A DNA stretch of 64,000 nucleotides from an uncultured Allobosea sp. (GTDB lineage Bacteria > Pseudomonadota > Alphaproteobacteria > Rhizobiales > Beijerinckiaceae). Below the pieces are notes generated by a model. It ran no database searches and had not been told where the DNA came from. It saw nothing but the letters and a program-made list of their open reading frames with translations. Position 1 is the stretch's first letter. The number at the start of each line of letters is the position of its first letter. The stretch spans positions 62,001-126,000 of the forward strand of contig NZ_CAMFJF010000009.1 of the NCBI RefSeq assembly GCF_945956895.1, read 5' to 3'. A program made the translations under genes and the position numbers. Below are positions 9,141 to 19,825 of the stretch, piece by piece.

Positions 9141-12100
9141 TCAGTACTCCCACTCGGCTCCGATTCCGACGGCGGCGCTACCGTCCGCCCCGGTCTCGGC
9201 CTGGAGCTTCAGGCGCTTGGTCACGTCGATACCGACCGAGACGCCGCTGTCCTCCGGCTTGGAGCCGACCTTCACGCCCACAGAGATATTGTCGCTGATA
9301 TAGCGAGAGGCTCCGACCGTCGGCCCGCCCGCGCCCATCTGGATGTCGAGATTGTCGACGCCCAGAGACTTGCGCAGCCGCTCGAAGGTGTCGTCGCCGC
9401 CGCCGCCGGCGAATTGCGCCGCCGCCTGGGCGAGCTGCAAGGCCTGGAACGGCGAGAGCGAGCCCGAGGCACGGGCGAAGAGCAACCGCGACAGCACTTC
9501 GTCGGGCGGCAGCTCGGGCTGTGAGGTGAAGGCGAAGACCGGCTGATCGGCGGGGCCGCTGATGACGATCTTGGCCGTCACATCACCGGCGCTGGTCTGC
9601 GCGACGAAGTCGAGATCGGGAATCAATCCGCCGGCGAAAGTCAGCCGGCCGCGGCTGAAATCGAGCCGCTGGGTCAGGACGCTGAGCCGGCCGCGACGCA
9701 GTTCGAAGCCGCCGTCCAGAGCGGGCGCCGAGGAGGTGCCGCCGACGCGAATCTCGCCGCCGAGCTCGGCATCGATACCGCGGCCGCGGATGAAGACACG
9801 GGCAGGCGCGGAAACGGTCAGGGCAAGCGTCGCGTCGAAAGCCGGGGCGGGGCGGCCGCGCCCCTTGGCCATCTGCGCCCGGCGCGCTGCGGCGAGGCGG
9901 GCCGCCGCCGTGCCGCGCGCATTCGCATGCTTGATGCCATCGACCGGCCGGAGCGTGGCGGGCAGACGGTCCGGCACCGAGACCTCGAGCGAGGCGATGT
10001 CGATCCGGCCACCGAGACGCGGGCGTTGCGCCAGCGGGCCTGTGATCTCGAGATTCAGGCCGGCTACGGCCGTGACCAGGCCGCTCGACACCAACTGCGC
10101 GCGATCACCGCGGATACGGATAGTGCAGGGAAAGCCCGCGGCCGGATCGATCCGGACCTGGCCGCTCGCCGAGATGGTGCCGCCGTTCACGGTGCTCGCC
10201 GAGGCACGCTCGATCGTCAGGTTGTCGCCATTGGCGGCTATCCGCGCCTCGATGGCATTCAGGCGGATGCCTTGCAGGGCGTCGGTGAAGCTGCCGCCCG
10301 TCAGGGTCGCGTTGCCGCTGAGGCGCGGCGCGGCAGCGGTTCCGCCGGCGCGCATGTCGAGAGCGACCACGCCCGTGACGCGCTGTCCGCTTGCGCCGAG
10401 TATGGTGTTGGCGAGCGCGGCATCGACGCGGCCTTGCGCGGAAAGGTCGAGCGGGCCGCTGGCGTTGAGCGGCGCAGTGCCGCGCACCGTCAGGCTGGCG
10501 CCTTTGCCGGCGTTCACCGTGGCCGAGATACTGGCGGCAGCCCCCTTGAGCGTGCCCTCGCCCTGGATCTCGACGGGCGGCAGGCCGGCCTGGCGGGTTT
10601 CAGGCGTGACGAGCTGGGCGATCCTGAGCTTCCAGGGCCCCGAGAGGTCGCCCGGTCTGCCTTTGATCTGCGCCTCGGCATTCAGCGTGCCACCGAGCTT
10701 CAAGCTGGGAACCGCGATGCTCGCGGCGGAAAGCGGCACGTCCCGGGCGGCGAAGCGCAGGTCGAGCGCCTGCCCGGCGCGGCCATCGAGCGTCACCCGC
10801 CCCTTGTCGACCAGCAGGGCGAGATTGGCGATCTCGACGCCGGAGGCCGGAAAGCTGAACGCGGCGGGATTGGCGAGCGTGATCGCGCGCCCGTCGCGAC
10901 GCGCGTCGAAGGAGGCAAGTTCCAGCTTCAACGGCTCGCCCGGAACGAGGCGACCAGCGCCCTTCAGCGCGAAGCCGCGCGCATTGGCGCTGAGCGTGAA
11001 GGCGCTGGCATCAGGCGCGCCCTTCGAATCGAAGCGGATGCCGCTGATCGCCTCGCCGGCCGCGACGGCGCGGTCGATGGCGATCGCCGCATCGAGCATC
11101 GGGCGGCCGTAGATATCGCGGGCATTGGCGCGAGCATCGAGCTTGTCGATGGTCAGCGAAGGGCCGGCGAGTCGCGAGCCACGGGCGGTCAGGTCGATAT
11201 CCTGGCGACCGTCCGGCGCCGCCAGGATGATATCGGCATCGAGTTGGCCGCCGAGCTTGGTCAGCGCCAGCGCGGAGAGATCGTCGAGATTGCGGGCGGC
11301 AAGCGTCAGGCGGCCGGCGGCGCGGCTCGCCGTGTCGAGCGTCAGGCCGCCGTTCAAGCGGACGGAGCCGAGCGCGAAATCGAGCGTCGAGAGGTTCCAG
11401 CCGTCGTCGGGCTGGCGGGCGACGCGCAGCGAGCCGGTCGCCGGTTTGGAATCGACCTCGCCGGCCAAGGTGACGCTGGCATCGAGCGCGCCCTGCAGGT
11501 CCTTCGCGACGGCGTCGATGGTCAGGCGCGGAATCGGCCGGGCGAGCGCGGTCGCGTTAGCGACGGCGATGCGAGCGGTGGCATCGAGCTTGTTCTGCGG
11601 GCCGGTGATCCGGGCGGTGATATCGCCACGGCCGGACAGGCGCGGATCGGCGCGCTTGAGATCGGGCAGGTTCAGCGCGAGCTTCAGGTCGGATTCCTGC
11701 TGGCCGATCGAGCCGTCCGCGGTGAAGGCCGCATGCTGGCCGGCGACGCGCAGGCCGTTCACCGTGTAGTTGCCGGCAAGGGCATTAACGCGGCCGGCGA
11801 GCGTCAGGTTGCCGACGAGCAGGCGGTCGAGAGCGGCCTCGCCGGTGGCGAGCCGCTCGGCCTTGCCCGCGAGCGTCGCCGTGTAGTTGTTCTGGCGGGG
11901 CGTCGCGTCGAGATCGGCAGTGATATCCGCCCTGCCCGCGAGCGGGCGCCCGGCGAGACCGCTCAAGCGGGCGAGATCGGGCAGAACGGCTTTCAACTGG
12001 CCGAGCATGCGCGCCTGGCCGAGCTTGCCGCGATAGTCGAGCTCGATGCCGGAGAGCGCGAGCTTCAGCATCTCGAAATCGGCCGTAGCATCATCCTGCC

Positions 12101-13457
12101 CGGTGCCGCGCAAGGTGAAGGTGACCTTGTCGCCGACCGCGCGCATCAGTGCCTTGTCGGCCAGCACGATGCCGCTGGCCTCTCCGTCCGAGGTCAGGGC
12201 GATACGGGTGCCGGGCTCGCCGATCGTGCCGGTCGGCGTCGCGTTGAAGGAAAGAGCGAGCTTGCCAAATTGCCCCGCCGGTAGCTTGGCGTCGTTTGCG
12301 TCGAGCTTCGCGACGACGGTCGGTCCGGCCACCGGGCCGCGGATCGTCGCGTCGAAGGCGAGCTTGCCGATCTCGGTGCCGGACGCGACCGTGCGGCCAT
12401 CGGCATTGGGCCGGGCTGCCGCCGTGACGCGCAGGTCGAGCGTCTTGTCGGGATTGTAACGGCCGAGCACGTCGAGACGCGCCAGTGCCGAGACCAGCGC
12501 GAGATTGCGGATGTCGATGCCGCTATCGTCGCGGAAGCCGACCGAGCCGTCGAGGCGGGTGGAACCCGCGAAGACCGGAGCCACCGGCGGCGGCATCAGC
12601 CCTTCGATACGGGCATCGAGCGCGAGCGCGAGCTGGCGTTCGGCACCCGAGCGCGACAGCGTCGCGGAGCCGTCGGCACCGATCGTCGGACCGGCGGTGA
12701 AAACGAGGCTGGAGCGGAAGGCATCGAGCGGGCCGTCGCCAGTCACGTCGAGCTTGACCGGCGGCTCGCCGGGCAGGCCCGCGACCTTCGAGATCAGGCC
12801 ACCCGCCGGCTCGTCGAGCTTGGCCGCGAGCTGCAGGCGCGTGCTTTCGGGTACGAAGGACAGGCTGACGTCGAAAAGCCCGCCCATGTCGAGCCGCTTG
12901 GCCTCGAGCTTGAGGTCGAGCCCCTCGTTGGGTGGCCCCAGCCGGGCACCGCCGTTGGCGCTCAGCCGGGCGGCGACGCCGAGCACGGGTTCGCCGAGCG
13001 CCAGCTCGTTGAGCTGGAGCGCGCGGATGATGACCTTGAGCGGCAGCTCGGGCAGGATCGGCTCGTTGCTCGGCCGCGCCGTTCCGGCCGGCTGCGGCGC
13101 GGGCTTGCGCAGGATCTCGAGCTTGCCGATCTCGAGCCGGTCGACATCGAGCCGGCGCAGCAGCAGGGCGCTGCGGGTCCAGATCAGGCGGACGCGGTCG
13201 AGCCGCAGCCAGGCGCCGTCGCGGTCGGAGAGCACGATGTCGCGGATCTCGACATCGGAGGACAGCGCGCCGTTGACCTGGCCGATCGAGACCTGGCTGG
13301 TATCGCTCGACAAGACCTTGGAGATCAGGTCGGCGATGACGCCGCGATCGGTCTGGGCATTCTGGGCGAAGCCGCCGAAATGGGCCGAAAAGAGGAAGCC
13401 CGCCGTCATCAGCAGGGCGAACAACGCGAGACGGGGTATGGTGAGGATCCCGCGCAT
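9141..13457 (-). CDS. tamB: translocation/assembly module TamB
   Basis: 1438 aa; N-terminal signal anchor, long beta-repeat region, C-terminal DUF490-type end 'LDIQMGAGGPTVGASRYISDNISVGVKVGSKPEDSGVSVGIDVTKRLKLQAETG'; directly after tamA-like gene. Confidence 0.88.
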   Translation of the reverse strand: MRGILTIPRLALFALLMTAGFLFSAHFGGFAQNAQTDRGVIADLISKVLSSDTSQVSIGQVNGALSSDVEIRDIVLSDRDGAWLRLDRVRLIWTRSALLLRRLDVDRLEIGKLEILRKPAPQPAGTARPSNEPILPELPLKVIIRALQLNELALGEPVLGVAARLSANGGARLGPPNEGLDLKLEAKRLDMGGLFDVSLSFVPESTRLQLAAKLDEPAGGLISKVAGLPGEPPVKLDVTGDGPLDAFRSSLVFTAGPTIGADGSATLSRSGAERQLALALDARIEGLMPPPVAPVFAGSTRLDGSVGFRDDSGIDIRNLALVSALARLDVLGRYNPDKTLDLRVTAAARPNADGRTVASGTEIGKLAFDATIRGPVAGPTVVAKLDANDAKLPAGQFGKLALSFNATPTGTIGEPGTRIALTSDGEASGIVLADKALMRAVGDKVTFTLRGTGQDDATADFEMLKLALSGIELDYRGKLGQARMLGQLKAVLPDLARLSGLAGRPLAGRADITADLDATPRQNNYTATLAGKAERLATGEAALDRLLVGNLTLAGRVNALAGNYTVNGLRVAGQHAAFTADGSIGQQESDLKLALNLPDLKRADPRLSGRGDITARITGPQNKLDATARIAVANATALARPIPRLTIDAVAKDLQGALDASVTLAGEVDSKPATGSLRVARQPDDGWNLSTLDFALGSVRLNGGLTLDTASRAAGRLTLAARNLDDLSALALTKLGGQLDADIILAAPDGRQDIDLTARGSRLAGPSLTIDKLDARANARDIYGRPMLDAAIAIDRAVAAGEAISGIRFDSKGAPDASAFTLSANARGFALKGAGRLVPGEPLKLELASFDARRDGRAITLANPAAFSFPASGVEIANLALLVDKGRVTLDGRAGQALDLRFAARDVPLSAASIAVPSLKLGGTLNAEAQIKGRPGDLSGPWKLRIAQLVTPETRQAGLPPVEIQGEGTLKGAAASISATVNAGKGASLTVRGTAPLNASGPLDLSAQGRVDAALANTILGASGQRVTGVVALDMRAGGTAAAPRLSGNATLTGGSFTDALQGIRLNAIEARIAANGDNLTIERASASTVNGGTISASGQVRIDPAAGFPCTIRIRGDRAQLVSSGLVTAVAGLNLEITGPLAQRPRLGGRIDIASLEVSVPDRLPATLRPVDGIKHANARGTAAARLAAARRAQMAKGRGRPAPAFDATLALTVSAPARVFIRGRGIDAELGGEIRVGGTSSAPALDGGFELRRGRLSVLTQRLDFSRGRLTFAGGLIPDLDFVAQTSAGDVTAKIVISGPADQPVFAFTSQPELPPDEVLSRLLFARASGSLSPFQALQLAQAAAQFAGGGGDDTFERLRKSLGVDNLDIQMGAGGPTVGASRYISDNISVGVKVGSKPEDSGVSVGIDVTKRLKLQAETGADGSAAVGIGAEWEY

Positions 13458-15493
13458 CAGAAGGCCTGCCCGACGCTGACATAGAGCGCGACCGGCTTGT
13501 CGCCCTTGCGCGGATTGAGCGGGGCGGCGATGTCGACGCGGATCGGCCCGATGCCGGTATAGTAGCGGAAGCCGAGACCTGCGGCCATCTGCAGCTTCTG
13601 CTTGCCGTCCGGCAGGCTCGATTCGAAGGCGGTGCCGGCATCGAAGAAGGGCACGATTCCGATCGTATCGGTGATCTTGATGCGTGCCTCGGCCGAGAGT
13701 TCCAGCAGGCTGCGTCCGCCGATGATCTGCCCGTACGGCCCGAGCGGCGACAGGCTGCGATAGGCATAGCCGCGCACCGAACCACCGCCACCTGCATAGA
13801 AGCGCCGCGTCGCCGGGATGTCGGCGAGGCTGGCGCCGGCGACCGAGCCGAAGCCGACACGGCCGGCGAGAACGTAACGGGCGTCCTCGTCGAGCGCATA
13901 ATAGGCGGAGACGGCCGCCTTGGTCTGGTAGATGCCGACCGTCGAGCCAAGGAAGGTCGGATAAGGCGCGAAGGAAGCAGCGGCCCGGAAGCCACGCGTC
14001 GGATCGAGCAGGTTGTCGGTGGAATCGTATTTCACCGAGAGGGGAATGCCGACGAGGGTGTAATCCACCTGCCCGAGCACGTCGCTGGTCTGGCCGCGCT
14101 CGACCTCGATCCCGGCCTGGACCGAGAAGGTATCGCTGAAGCGATGGCGGATCGCCGTGGTGGCGTTGGCGTAGCGAGCGGTGTAGCCGCCATAGCGGTT
14201 GAGGCCGACGCGCTCGCGCGTCGCGACGCCGTCGACCAGCAGGTCGTTGCGGCTGCCGCCAAGCGCCGGTTTCATAAAGCTGAAGGCGAAGCGGCCGCCG
14301 AGATCGGATTCCTTGAAATCGCCGAAGCGCTGGATCTTGGTGCCGTCGATGCGCGGGGCGAAGAAGATGCTCGCCTCCAGCCGCAGGCGCTCGGCCCCGC
14401 CAAACAGGTTGCGGTGCTCCCAGTAGGTCTTCACCGCCGGGCCGTCGATGGTCGAATAGCGGGCAGAGAAGCCGAGCAGGCGCTTGGGCCGCTCGGTCAC
14501 CTCGACGAAGATCGGCAGGTTGCCGGCGCCGTCGAGCTTGTCGCCCTCGCGGATGCGGACGGAACCCACAGCGGGGATCGTTGCGATCGAGCGGCGGGTA
14601 TCGGCCAGCGCCTTCGGCGAATAGGGATCACCCGGCTCGAGATAGATGAAGGAGCGCACGACCGCCGGCGGGATCTCGTCGGTCTGACCGATGGTGATGT
14701 CGCCGAAGCCGGCGAGCGGACCGGGCGCGAGCACATAGGTCACGTCCATGATGCCGGCGGCGTGGTCGACGACCGGGCGCAGCTCGACCACCTTGGCGAG
14801 CGGCCGCGATTGCGCGCGCATGTAATCGACCAGGGCCGCCTGCGCGGCCTTCAACGTAGCCGTGGTGGCCGCATCCCCAGCTTTCAGCCGGGAGACCTTG
14901 AGCGGATCGGCGATCGCCGGCGCCCCATCCTCGCCCTGCTCGACGACATCGATCCTGCGCAGCCCGAAGACCTTGCCGGGGCGGGCCTTGATCGTGATCG
15001 GCACGGCGTCCCGGTTGCGATGCGCTTCCAGAGCCCGGATCAGCGTCGCGTTGGGCTCCACGCCGAGCGTCAATGTCGTGCCGTCGACGACCATGGCGAG
15101 CTCGGCGTTGAAATAGCCCTGCGACCAGAGCGCATCGAGCATCGGGTTGAGATCGGTCGCCATCCGGCGCGACAGACTCTCGCCGTCGGGCGGGGCGTCC
15201 TGACGCAGGCGATAGAGCAGCGAGGCGTCCTGCAGCGAACGCGTCAACGCCTTGGCATCGTCGGCCTCGCCGAGATCGAATTCAAGCTTGTAGGGCAAGG
15301 CGGCAGCGCTCGGCGCCGGTGGCTCGTCCTTCTTGGCAAAGAGGCCGAACACGTCGAGCGACGACAGATCGAAAGCCCGGGCAGGTTCAGCCTGCAGGCT
15401 CAGCAGTGTGGCAAACGCACAGCCGCCGCTCAGCGCGACCGCATGCCCTGCCCTACGCCAAAACCGCATCCGCCCTCCAAGCAACCCCCACAC
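13457..15493 (-). CDS. tamA: autotransporter assembly outer-membrane protein TamA (BamA/TamA family)
   Basis: 678 aa; POTRA region then beta barrel with 'RRFYAGGGGSVRGYAYRSLSPLGP', C-terminal 'DKPVALYVSVGQAF'. Confidence 0.88.
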   Translation of the reverse strand: MWGLLGGRMRFWRRAGHAVALSGGCAFATLLSLQAEPARAFDLSSLDVFGLFAKKDEPPAPSAAALPYKLEFDLGEADDAKALTRSLQDASLLYRLRQDAPPDGESLSRRMATDLNPMLDALWSQGYFNAELAMVVDGTTLTLGVEPNATLIRALEAHRNRDAVPITIKARPGKVFGLRRIDVVEQGEDGAPAIADPLKVSRLKAGDAATTATLKAAQAALVDYMRAQSRPLAKVVELRPVVDHAAGIMDVTYVLAPGPLAGFGDITIGQTDEIPPAVVRSFIYLEPGDPYSPKALADTRRSIATIPAVGSVRIREGDKLDGAGNLPIFVEVTERPKRLLGFSARYSTIDGPAVKTYWEHRNLFGGAERLRLEASIFFAPRIDGTKIQRFGDFKESDLGGRFAFSFMKPALGGSRNDLLVDGVATRERVGLNRYGGYTARYANATTAIRHRFSDTFSVQAGIEVERGQTSDVLGQVDYTLVGIPLSVKYDSTDNLLDPTRGFRAAASFAPYPTFLGSTVGIYQTKAAVSAYYALDEDARYVLAGRVGFGSVAGASLADIPATRRFYAGGGGSVRGYAYRSLSPLGPYGQIIGGRSLLELSAEARIKITDTIGIVPFFDAGTAFESSLPDGKQKLQMAAGLGFRYYTGIGPIRVDIAAPLNPRKGDKPVALYVSVGQAF

Positions 15494-15570
15494 TCAAACA
15501 GTGCCCATGCCCGCCGCCATCATAGGCAGGCGACAGGCTCGCGCAATGCTCAAGGACTCGACCGTTCCTT

Positions 15571-16326
15571 CTAACGAAGCGTTAAGGTCACGGTCGCGAG
15601 AGGCGACAACCGGGTCACGACCTCGCCCTTGCCCGGCGAAAGCACACCGCCGCAAAGGCTGCCGGTGGTCACGATCTGCCCGGCCTTCAGGCTGCCGAGA
15701 TCGTCGCTCTGGCGGTTCGCCCAGGCGAGGAAGGGCGTCATCGGGTCCCCGTTTCCATGCACGGCCGGCTGGTCGTAAATCGTCACGCCATTGAGCGAGA
15801 TGAAGCAGCCGAGGCCGGTCAAGTCATCCAGCGCGGCGATGTCCATCTCCGGGCCGATGACATAGCCGCCATGGCCCATCGCGTCGGCGAGCCAGAGCGG
15901 GAAAGCGACATTGCCGGCCCAGTTGGCGAGGCGGCTCTCGACGATCTCGATGCCGAGATAAGCCTTGTCGCAGCAGGCGAGTAGTTCGGCGCGCGAATAG
16001 GCTTGAGCCGGGCGGAACGGCACGTCGCGCGCCAGCCGGAGCGCGAGCTCGATCTCGATGCGCAATTCCGCACCGATCGCCCCCTCATAGACATCGCCGG
16101 GCGCCAGATAGGGGCCAGGCATCAGGCCGGCGACCGCCGTGCCGTCCTCGGCGATGCCGACCTTCCAGCCGGCTTCGGGCAGGCCGAGCGCCTTGCCGAC
16201 CGCCGCCTGCGCGACGAGCCCCTCGGACAGGGTCGCCGGCACCGGCAGGCTCGCGATCTCGGCCAGCGAACGGTCGCGGCGGGCCTTCACCAGCGCATCG
16301 CGCACGGTCTCGACGGTGGTCGGCAT
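15571..16326 (-). CDS. 2-keto-4-pentenoate hydratase / fumarylacetoacetate hydrolase family
   Basis: Start 'MPTTVETVRDALVKARRDRS' inside longer ORF; 'GWKVGI', 'EIELALRLARDVPF', 'AVHGNGDPMTPFLAWANRQSD'. Confidence 0.8.
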   Translation of the reverse strand: MPTTVETVRDALVKARRDRSLAEIASLPVPATLSEGLVAQAAVGKALGLPEAGWKVGIAEDGTAVAGLMPGPYLAPGDVYEGAIGAELRIEIELALRLARDVPFRPAQAYSRAELLACCDKAYLGIEIVESRLANWAGNVAFPLWLADAMGHGGYVIGPEMDIAALDDLTGLGCFISLNGVTIYDQPAVHGNGDPMTPFLAWANRQSDDLGSLKAGQIVTTGSLCGGVLSPGKGEVVTRLSPLATVTLTLR

Positions 16327-16465
16327 GGGAGGTCCTCTGCATCCGGACAGGCAAGCGTACAGGGTCCTGCTATCGCAGCCGGCCAGATGCGACAAGGCGG
16401 CTGAACGCACCGGCACCCGGCATACGGCCCATGGAACCTCACGGCGGCTTTGCGGTTCCCCGAGG

Positions 16466-16987
16466 ATGATCGAGATCACTCATCGTACTCGGCGGAGCCT
16501 TCTTCAGGGGCTCTCCGGGGTCGTTCTGTTCGGCTCCGCCGCCGCGGCACAATCATCTGTTCCGGCCGCCGAATTCGTGCGCCAGACCGCCACTGCCCAG
16601 ATGTTCGGCATGGAATCGGCGACATTGGCGCTGCACAAGAGCAGTTCACCCCTGATCAAGGATTTCGCGCATGACCTCGCCAGCCAGCAAGGTGCCGTGA
16701 CCAGCGGCCTGCGCCGCATCGTCGCGAAGCGCTCGGACATCGCCCTGCCCGACCGGCCGGACACGCGCCATCTCGACCTGCTGCGCGACCTCACCGACAA
16801 GCAGGGCGCGGCCTTCGACAAGGCCTATGTCGAGGCCCAGCGCAGCATGCATCACGAGGCGGTCCTGCTGATGGAGCGCTATGCCGGCGAGGGCGACGAT
16901 CCCGAGCTGAAAAGCTTCGCCGCGCAGTCGCTGCCGGTGTTCCGTGAACTCGACCGGAAGTCGCGCGCATTGCCGGTCGAGCCTTAA
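16466..16987 (+). CDS. DUF4142 domain-containing exported protein
   Basis: Signal 'RRSLLQGLSGVVLFGSAAAAQ' followed by 'AAEFVRQTATAQMFGMESATLALHKSSSPLIKDFAHDLASQQGAV'. Confidence 0.8.
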   Translation: MIEITHRTRRSLLQGLSGVVLFGSAAAAQSSVPAAEFVRQTATAQMFGMESATLALHKSSSPLIKDFAHDLASQQGAVTSGLRRIVAKRSDIALPDRPDTRHLDLLRDLTDKQGAAFDKAYVEAQRSMHHEAVLLMERYAGEGDDPELKSFAAQSLPVFRELDRKSRALPVEP

Positions 16988-17016
16988 GGTCCAGCCGATT
17001 TTCAGTGGCCCCGCGC

Positions 17017-17113
17017 CGTCATCCCGGGCTTGACCCGAGATCCATGCCAGAGCCCCTCCGGTCGAGGTTCAGGCATGGATCCCGGATCTACGCTTCGCTT
17101 CGTCCGGGATGAC
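17017..17113. repeat. composite palindromic intergenic element, copy 1
   Basis: cgTCATCCCGGGcttgaCCCGAGAtCCATGCC...GGCATGGATCCCGGAtctacgcttcgcttcgTCCGGGATGAC. Confidence 0.85.
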
Positions 17114-17156
17114 CCGCATTTCAGGGCTCCGAGGGCCCTCCGCCCGCCCAGTACGC

Positions 17157-18422
17157 TCAGCCCTTCGAACAGCCTTCCGCCTCGCGCTCATAGACGGCGA
17201 GGAAGGCCTTGCCCATCAGCGAGGATTCACCATCGATCAGCTTGCGGAGCGTCGCGGCGCGGATGGCCTGGAGCCCAGGATCGTCCGGCAGCGCCGATGC
17301 CGCGAGCTCGGCCAATGCCACCGCGAGCCTGTTCTGCCCCTGCCCTGCCAGGGCTTCCGCACGCTCGGCCAACTTGCGGGCGCCGCCGGCGAGTTCGGCG
17401 AGTTCGGCTGCGAGTTCGGTCGTGCGGGCGGGCTTCAGATGGGCCGCGTTGCCGTCGAACCAGCCCGCGTAGAAATGATAGATGCTGCGGACCAAAAACT
17501 CCGGATCGTCGTATTTCGGCAGCAGATAGGGCTTGGCGAGATAGCTCGCTGGGACCTTGACCTTGTTCAGGACGTCTTCGAGCGTCGCGCCCGAATTCAT
17601 CAGCGTGAGCGTCTCGTGGACGAGATGCTCCAGCGCCTCGGCGCCGTCGCTGAGCATACGCGCGACACGCTCCGCTCCGAAGACGACGGGGCCGTGGCCA
17701 GGGATCAGGATGTCCGGCCTGAGCTCCTCCATGCGTCGCAACGCCTGCGCCCATTCGGCCGCAAAGCGCTGGACCTTGCGGGGATTGCCGGCATTGGGGA
17801 ACACCCAGATCACGAAATCGCCGCTCGCCAGCACGCGTCGTTCCGGCAGCCAGACGAAGGTCGCGTCATCCGTCTCGCCGCGACCATGGAAGAGTTCGAG
17901 CCGCTCTCCGCCGATCGTGAGCGACAGGGTGTCGTCATAGACCTCGTCGGGACGGCGCTGGCCGATCGGGTAGACATAGCCGGGCATGTTGAACTGCTGG
18001 CTCTGCACGAGGCTGTTGAAGCCGTGCGAGTCGATATAGCGCTGCATGCGCCGGGCGACATTGCGATGCGCGACGATGCGCGGGCGCGGCCATCCTCGCG
18101 CATCCGCCTCCTCGTCGATCACCTTGATGCCGCTGGTATGGTCGATATGGCCGTGCGTGAAGATCACGGTATGGATCGGCCCATCGTCCCAGGAGCGGAT
18201 GACATCGAGCGTCTGCTTGGCGGTGTCCGGCTTGGCCGTGTCGATCAGGACGAGCCCTTCGCGCGTGCGGATCGCCGTCACACTGCCGCAGAAATAGGTC
18301 GTGTGGACGGTGATGATGTTGTCGTCGACCTGCGTGATCGCGCCGTGCGAGACCGCAGCGGTCCATTCCTCCATCGCGGCGGAGCCATCCCAGAGGCGCT
18401 CGAACAACGGGTCCTGTTTCAT
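17157..18422 (-). CDS. MBL-fold metallo-hydrolase, alkyl sulfatase-like
   Basis: Metal motif 'FTHGHIDHTSG', 'GRGETDDATFVWLPERRVLASGDFV', sulfatase dimerisation-like C-terminus 'GWFDGNAAHLKPA'; start MKQDPLFERL at 18422. Confidence 0.82.
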   Translation of the reverse strand: MKQDPLFERLWDGSAAMEEWTAAVSHGAITQVDDNIITVHTTYFCGSVTAIRTREGLVLIDTAKPDTAKQTLDVIRSWDDGPIHTVIFTHGHIDHTSGIKVIDEEADARGWPRPRIVAHRNVARRMQRYIDSHGFNSLVQSQQFNMPGYVYPIGQRRPDEVYDDTLSLTIGGERLELFHGRGETDDATFVWLPERRVLASGDFVIWVFPNAGNPRKVQRFAAEWAQALRRMEELRPDILIPGHGPVVFGAERVARMLSDGAEALEHLVHETLTLMNSGATLEDVLNKVKVPASYLAKPYLLPKYDDPEFLVRSIYHFYAGWFDGNAAHLKPARTTELAAELAELAGGARKLAERAEALAGQGQNRLAVALAELAASALPDDPGLQAIRAATLRKLIDGESSLMGKAFLAVYEREAEGCSKG

Positions 18423-18636
18423 GCGGGCTCCTCCGGCAAAGCCTCCCCTCTTTAGCACCATCGATCGCAGGCGACAGGCCCGCCTGTTCGCATGCTGACA
18501 GCCGGCGTCAGCGGCTCAACCGGCACCATCCCGGTAAAGCGGAAACGCCTGCCCCGCCCAGCCCCTTCGCCTCTGGACATCCCGCCCCAAAGCCCGGCAA
18601 GAAGCGGGCGGACGCTGCGGCCATCCAGGACCGCGC

Positions 18637-19806
18637 ATGCGACAAGAAACGTCCGGGAGGAAACGGGACATGAAATCGCTTTGGGTCATGGCCGCCGCGC
18701 TCGGCGCCGCGCTCAGCCTGCCGGCGCAGGCGCAGGACAAGGTCAAGCTGATCGACGTCATCGAGTTGTCGGGCGCGGGCGCTGCCGCCGGCACCAACTG
18801 GAAGAACGGCGCCGACATGGCCGCCGCCGACATCAACGCCAAGGGCGGCATCCTCGGCAAGCCCGTCGAGATCGTCCATTACGACACGCAGACCAATCCG
18901 GGTAACACCCGCGCCGCCGTGCAGCGCGCCATCGACGAGAACGCCTATGCCATCCTCGGCCCGATCTTCTCAGGGCCGATCGGCGCCTCCATGCAGATCT
19001 CGCAGCGCGCCGAGATCGCCCAGATCGTCGGTGGCGAGGCGGCCGGCTTCACCCGCCAGGGCAACCCCTACATCTTCCGCACCTCGATCAGCCAGGCGGC
19101 GGCGATGCCGAAGATCGCCAAATACCTGAAGGACACCGTCAAGGCCGGCTCGATCGCCGTGGTCTGGGTCAATAACGACTTCGGCAAGGGCGGGCGCGAC
19201 ACCATCCTGCCCGAACTGGAGAAGGCCGGCATCAAGGTTACTGCCGACGTCTCCACCGAGCAGGGCCAGGCCGATTTCACCGCCGACGCGATCAAGGTGA
19301 AGAACGCCAATGCCGACGCCGTCTTCGTCTACCTGAATGAGGAGGAAAGCGCCCGCTTCCTGCGCGCCGCCAAGCAGCAGGGCATCACCAAGCCGATGAT
19401 CGGCGAGACCACCCTGCTCGGCGCCAAGGTGCTGGAACTCGCGGGCGATGCCGCCAATGGCGTCAAGGGCCATGTCGGCCTCTCGACGGATGCGCCGATC
19501 CCGGCCCTGCAGGATTTCGGCAAGCGCTATCGCGAGAAATACGGCTTCTCCTCCGATCATAACGGCGTGAAGGGCTACATGGCCGTGTTCATGGTGAAAT
19601 GGGCGACCGAGAAGCAGAAGAAGCTCGACAAGAAGGGCGTCGCCGACACGCTGCGCGGCGCAACCATCAAGGCGAGCGAGGAGCCGGGCATCCTGATGGA
19701 TACGGTGATCGAGCAGAACGGCGATCTCGACCGCGAAAGCTTCCTGGCCGAGGTCGTCAACGGCAAGCAGGTGATCAACACCACCCTGCCCCGGATCAAG
19801 CCGTAA
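18637..19806 (+). CDS. ABC transporter substrate-binding protein (branched-chain amino acid/amide type)
   Basis: 389 aa; 'AAADINAKGGILGKPVEIVHYDTQTNPGNTRAAVQRAI'; upstream of LivHMGF-type genes. Confidence 0.9.
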   Translation: MRQETSGRKRDMKSLWVMAAALGAALSLPAQAQDKVKLIDVIELSGAGAAAGTNWKNGADMAAADINAKGGILGKPVEIVHYDTQTNPGNTRAAVQRAIDENAYAILGPIFSGPIGASMQISQRAEIAQIVGGEAAGFTRQGNPYIFRTSISQAAAMPKIAKYLKDTVKAGSIAVVWVNNDFGKGGRDTILPELEKAGIKVTADVSTEQGQADFTADAIKVKNANADAVFVYLNEEESARFLRAAKQQGITKPMIGETTLLGAKVLELAGDAANGVKGHVGLSTDAPIPALQDFGKRYREKYGFSSDHNGVKGYMAVFMVKWATEKQKKLDKKGVADTLRGATIKASEEPGILMDTVIEQNGDLDRESFLAEVVNGKQVINTTLPRIKP

Positions 19807-19825
19807 GCAACCCGTATATCCTCAA

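Noticed and set aside
9927-12284. 785-aa plus-strand ORF opposite tamB
   Set aside because: Antisense shadow ORF in high-GC coding DNA; the minus-strand frame is a clear TamB, and the ORF product is Arg/Gly/Glu-rich with no recognisable fold.
14144-15574. 476-aa plus-strand ORF opposite tamA
   Set aside because: Antisense shadow ORF; composition typical of reverse-complement coding in high-GC genomes.
17030-17560. Short ORFs containing 'GMDPGSTLRFVRDD'-like peptides (also at 24824, 27209, 54716, 55195)
   Set aside because: These are translations of the dispersed palindromic intergenic element, not proteins.
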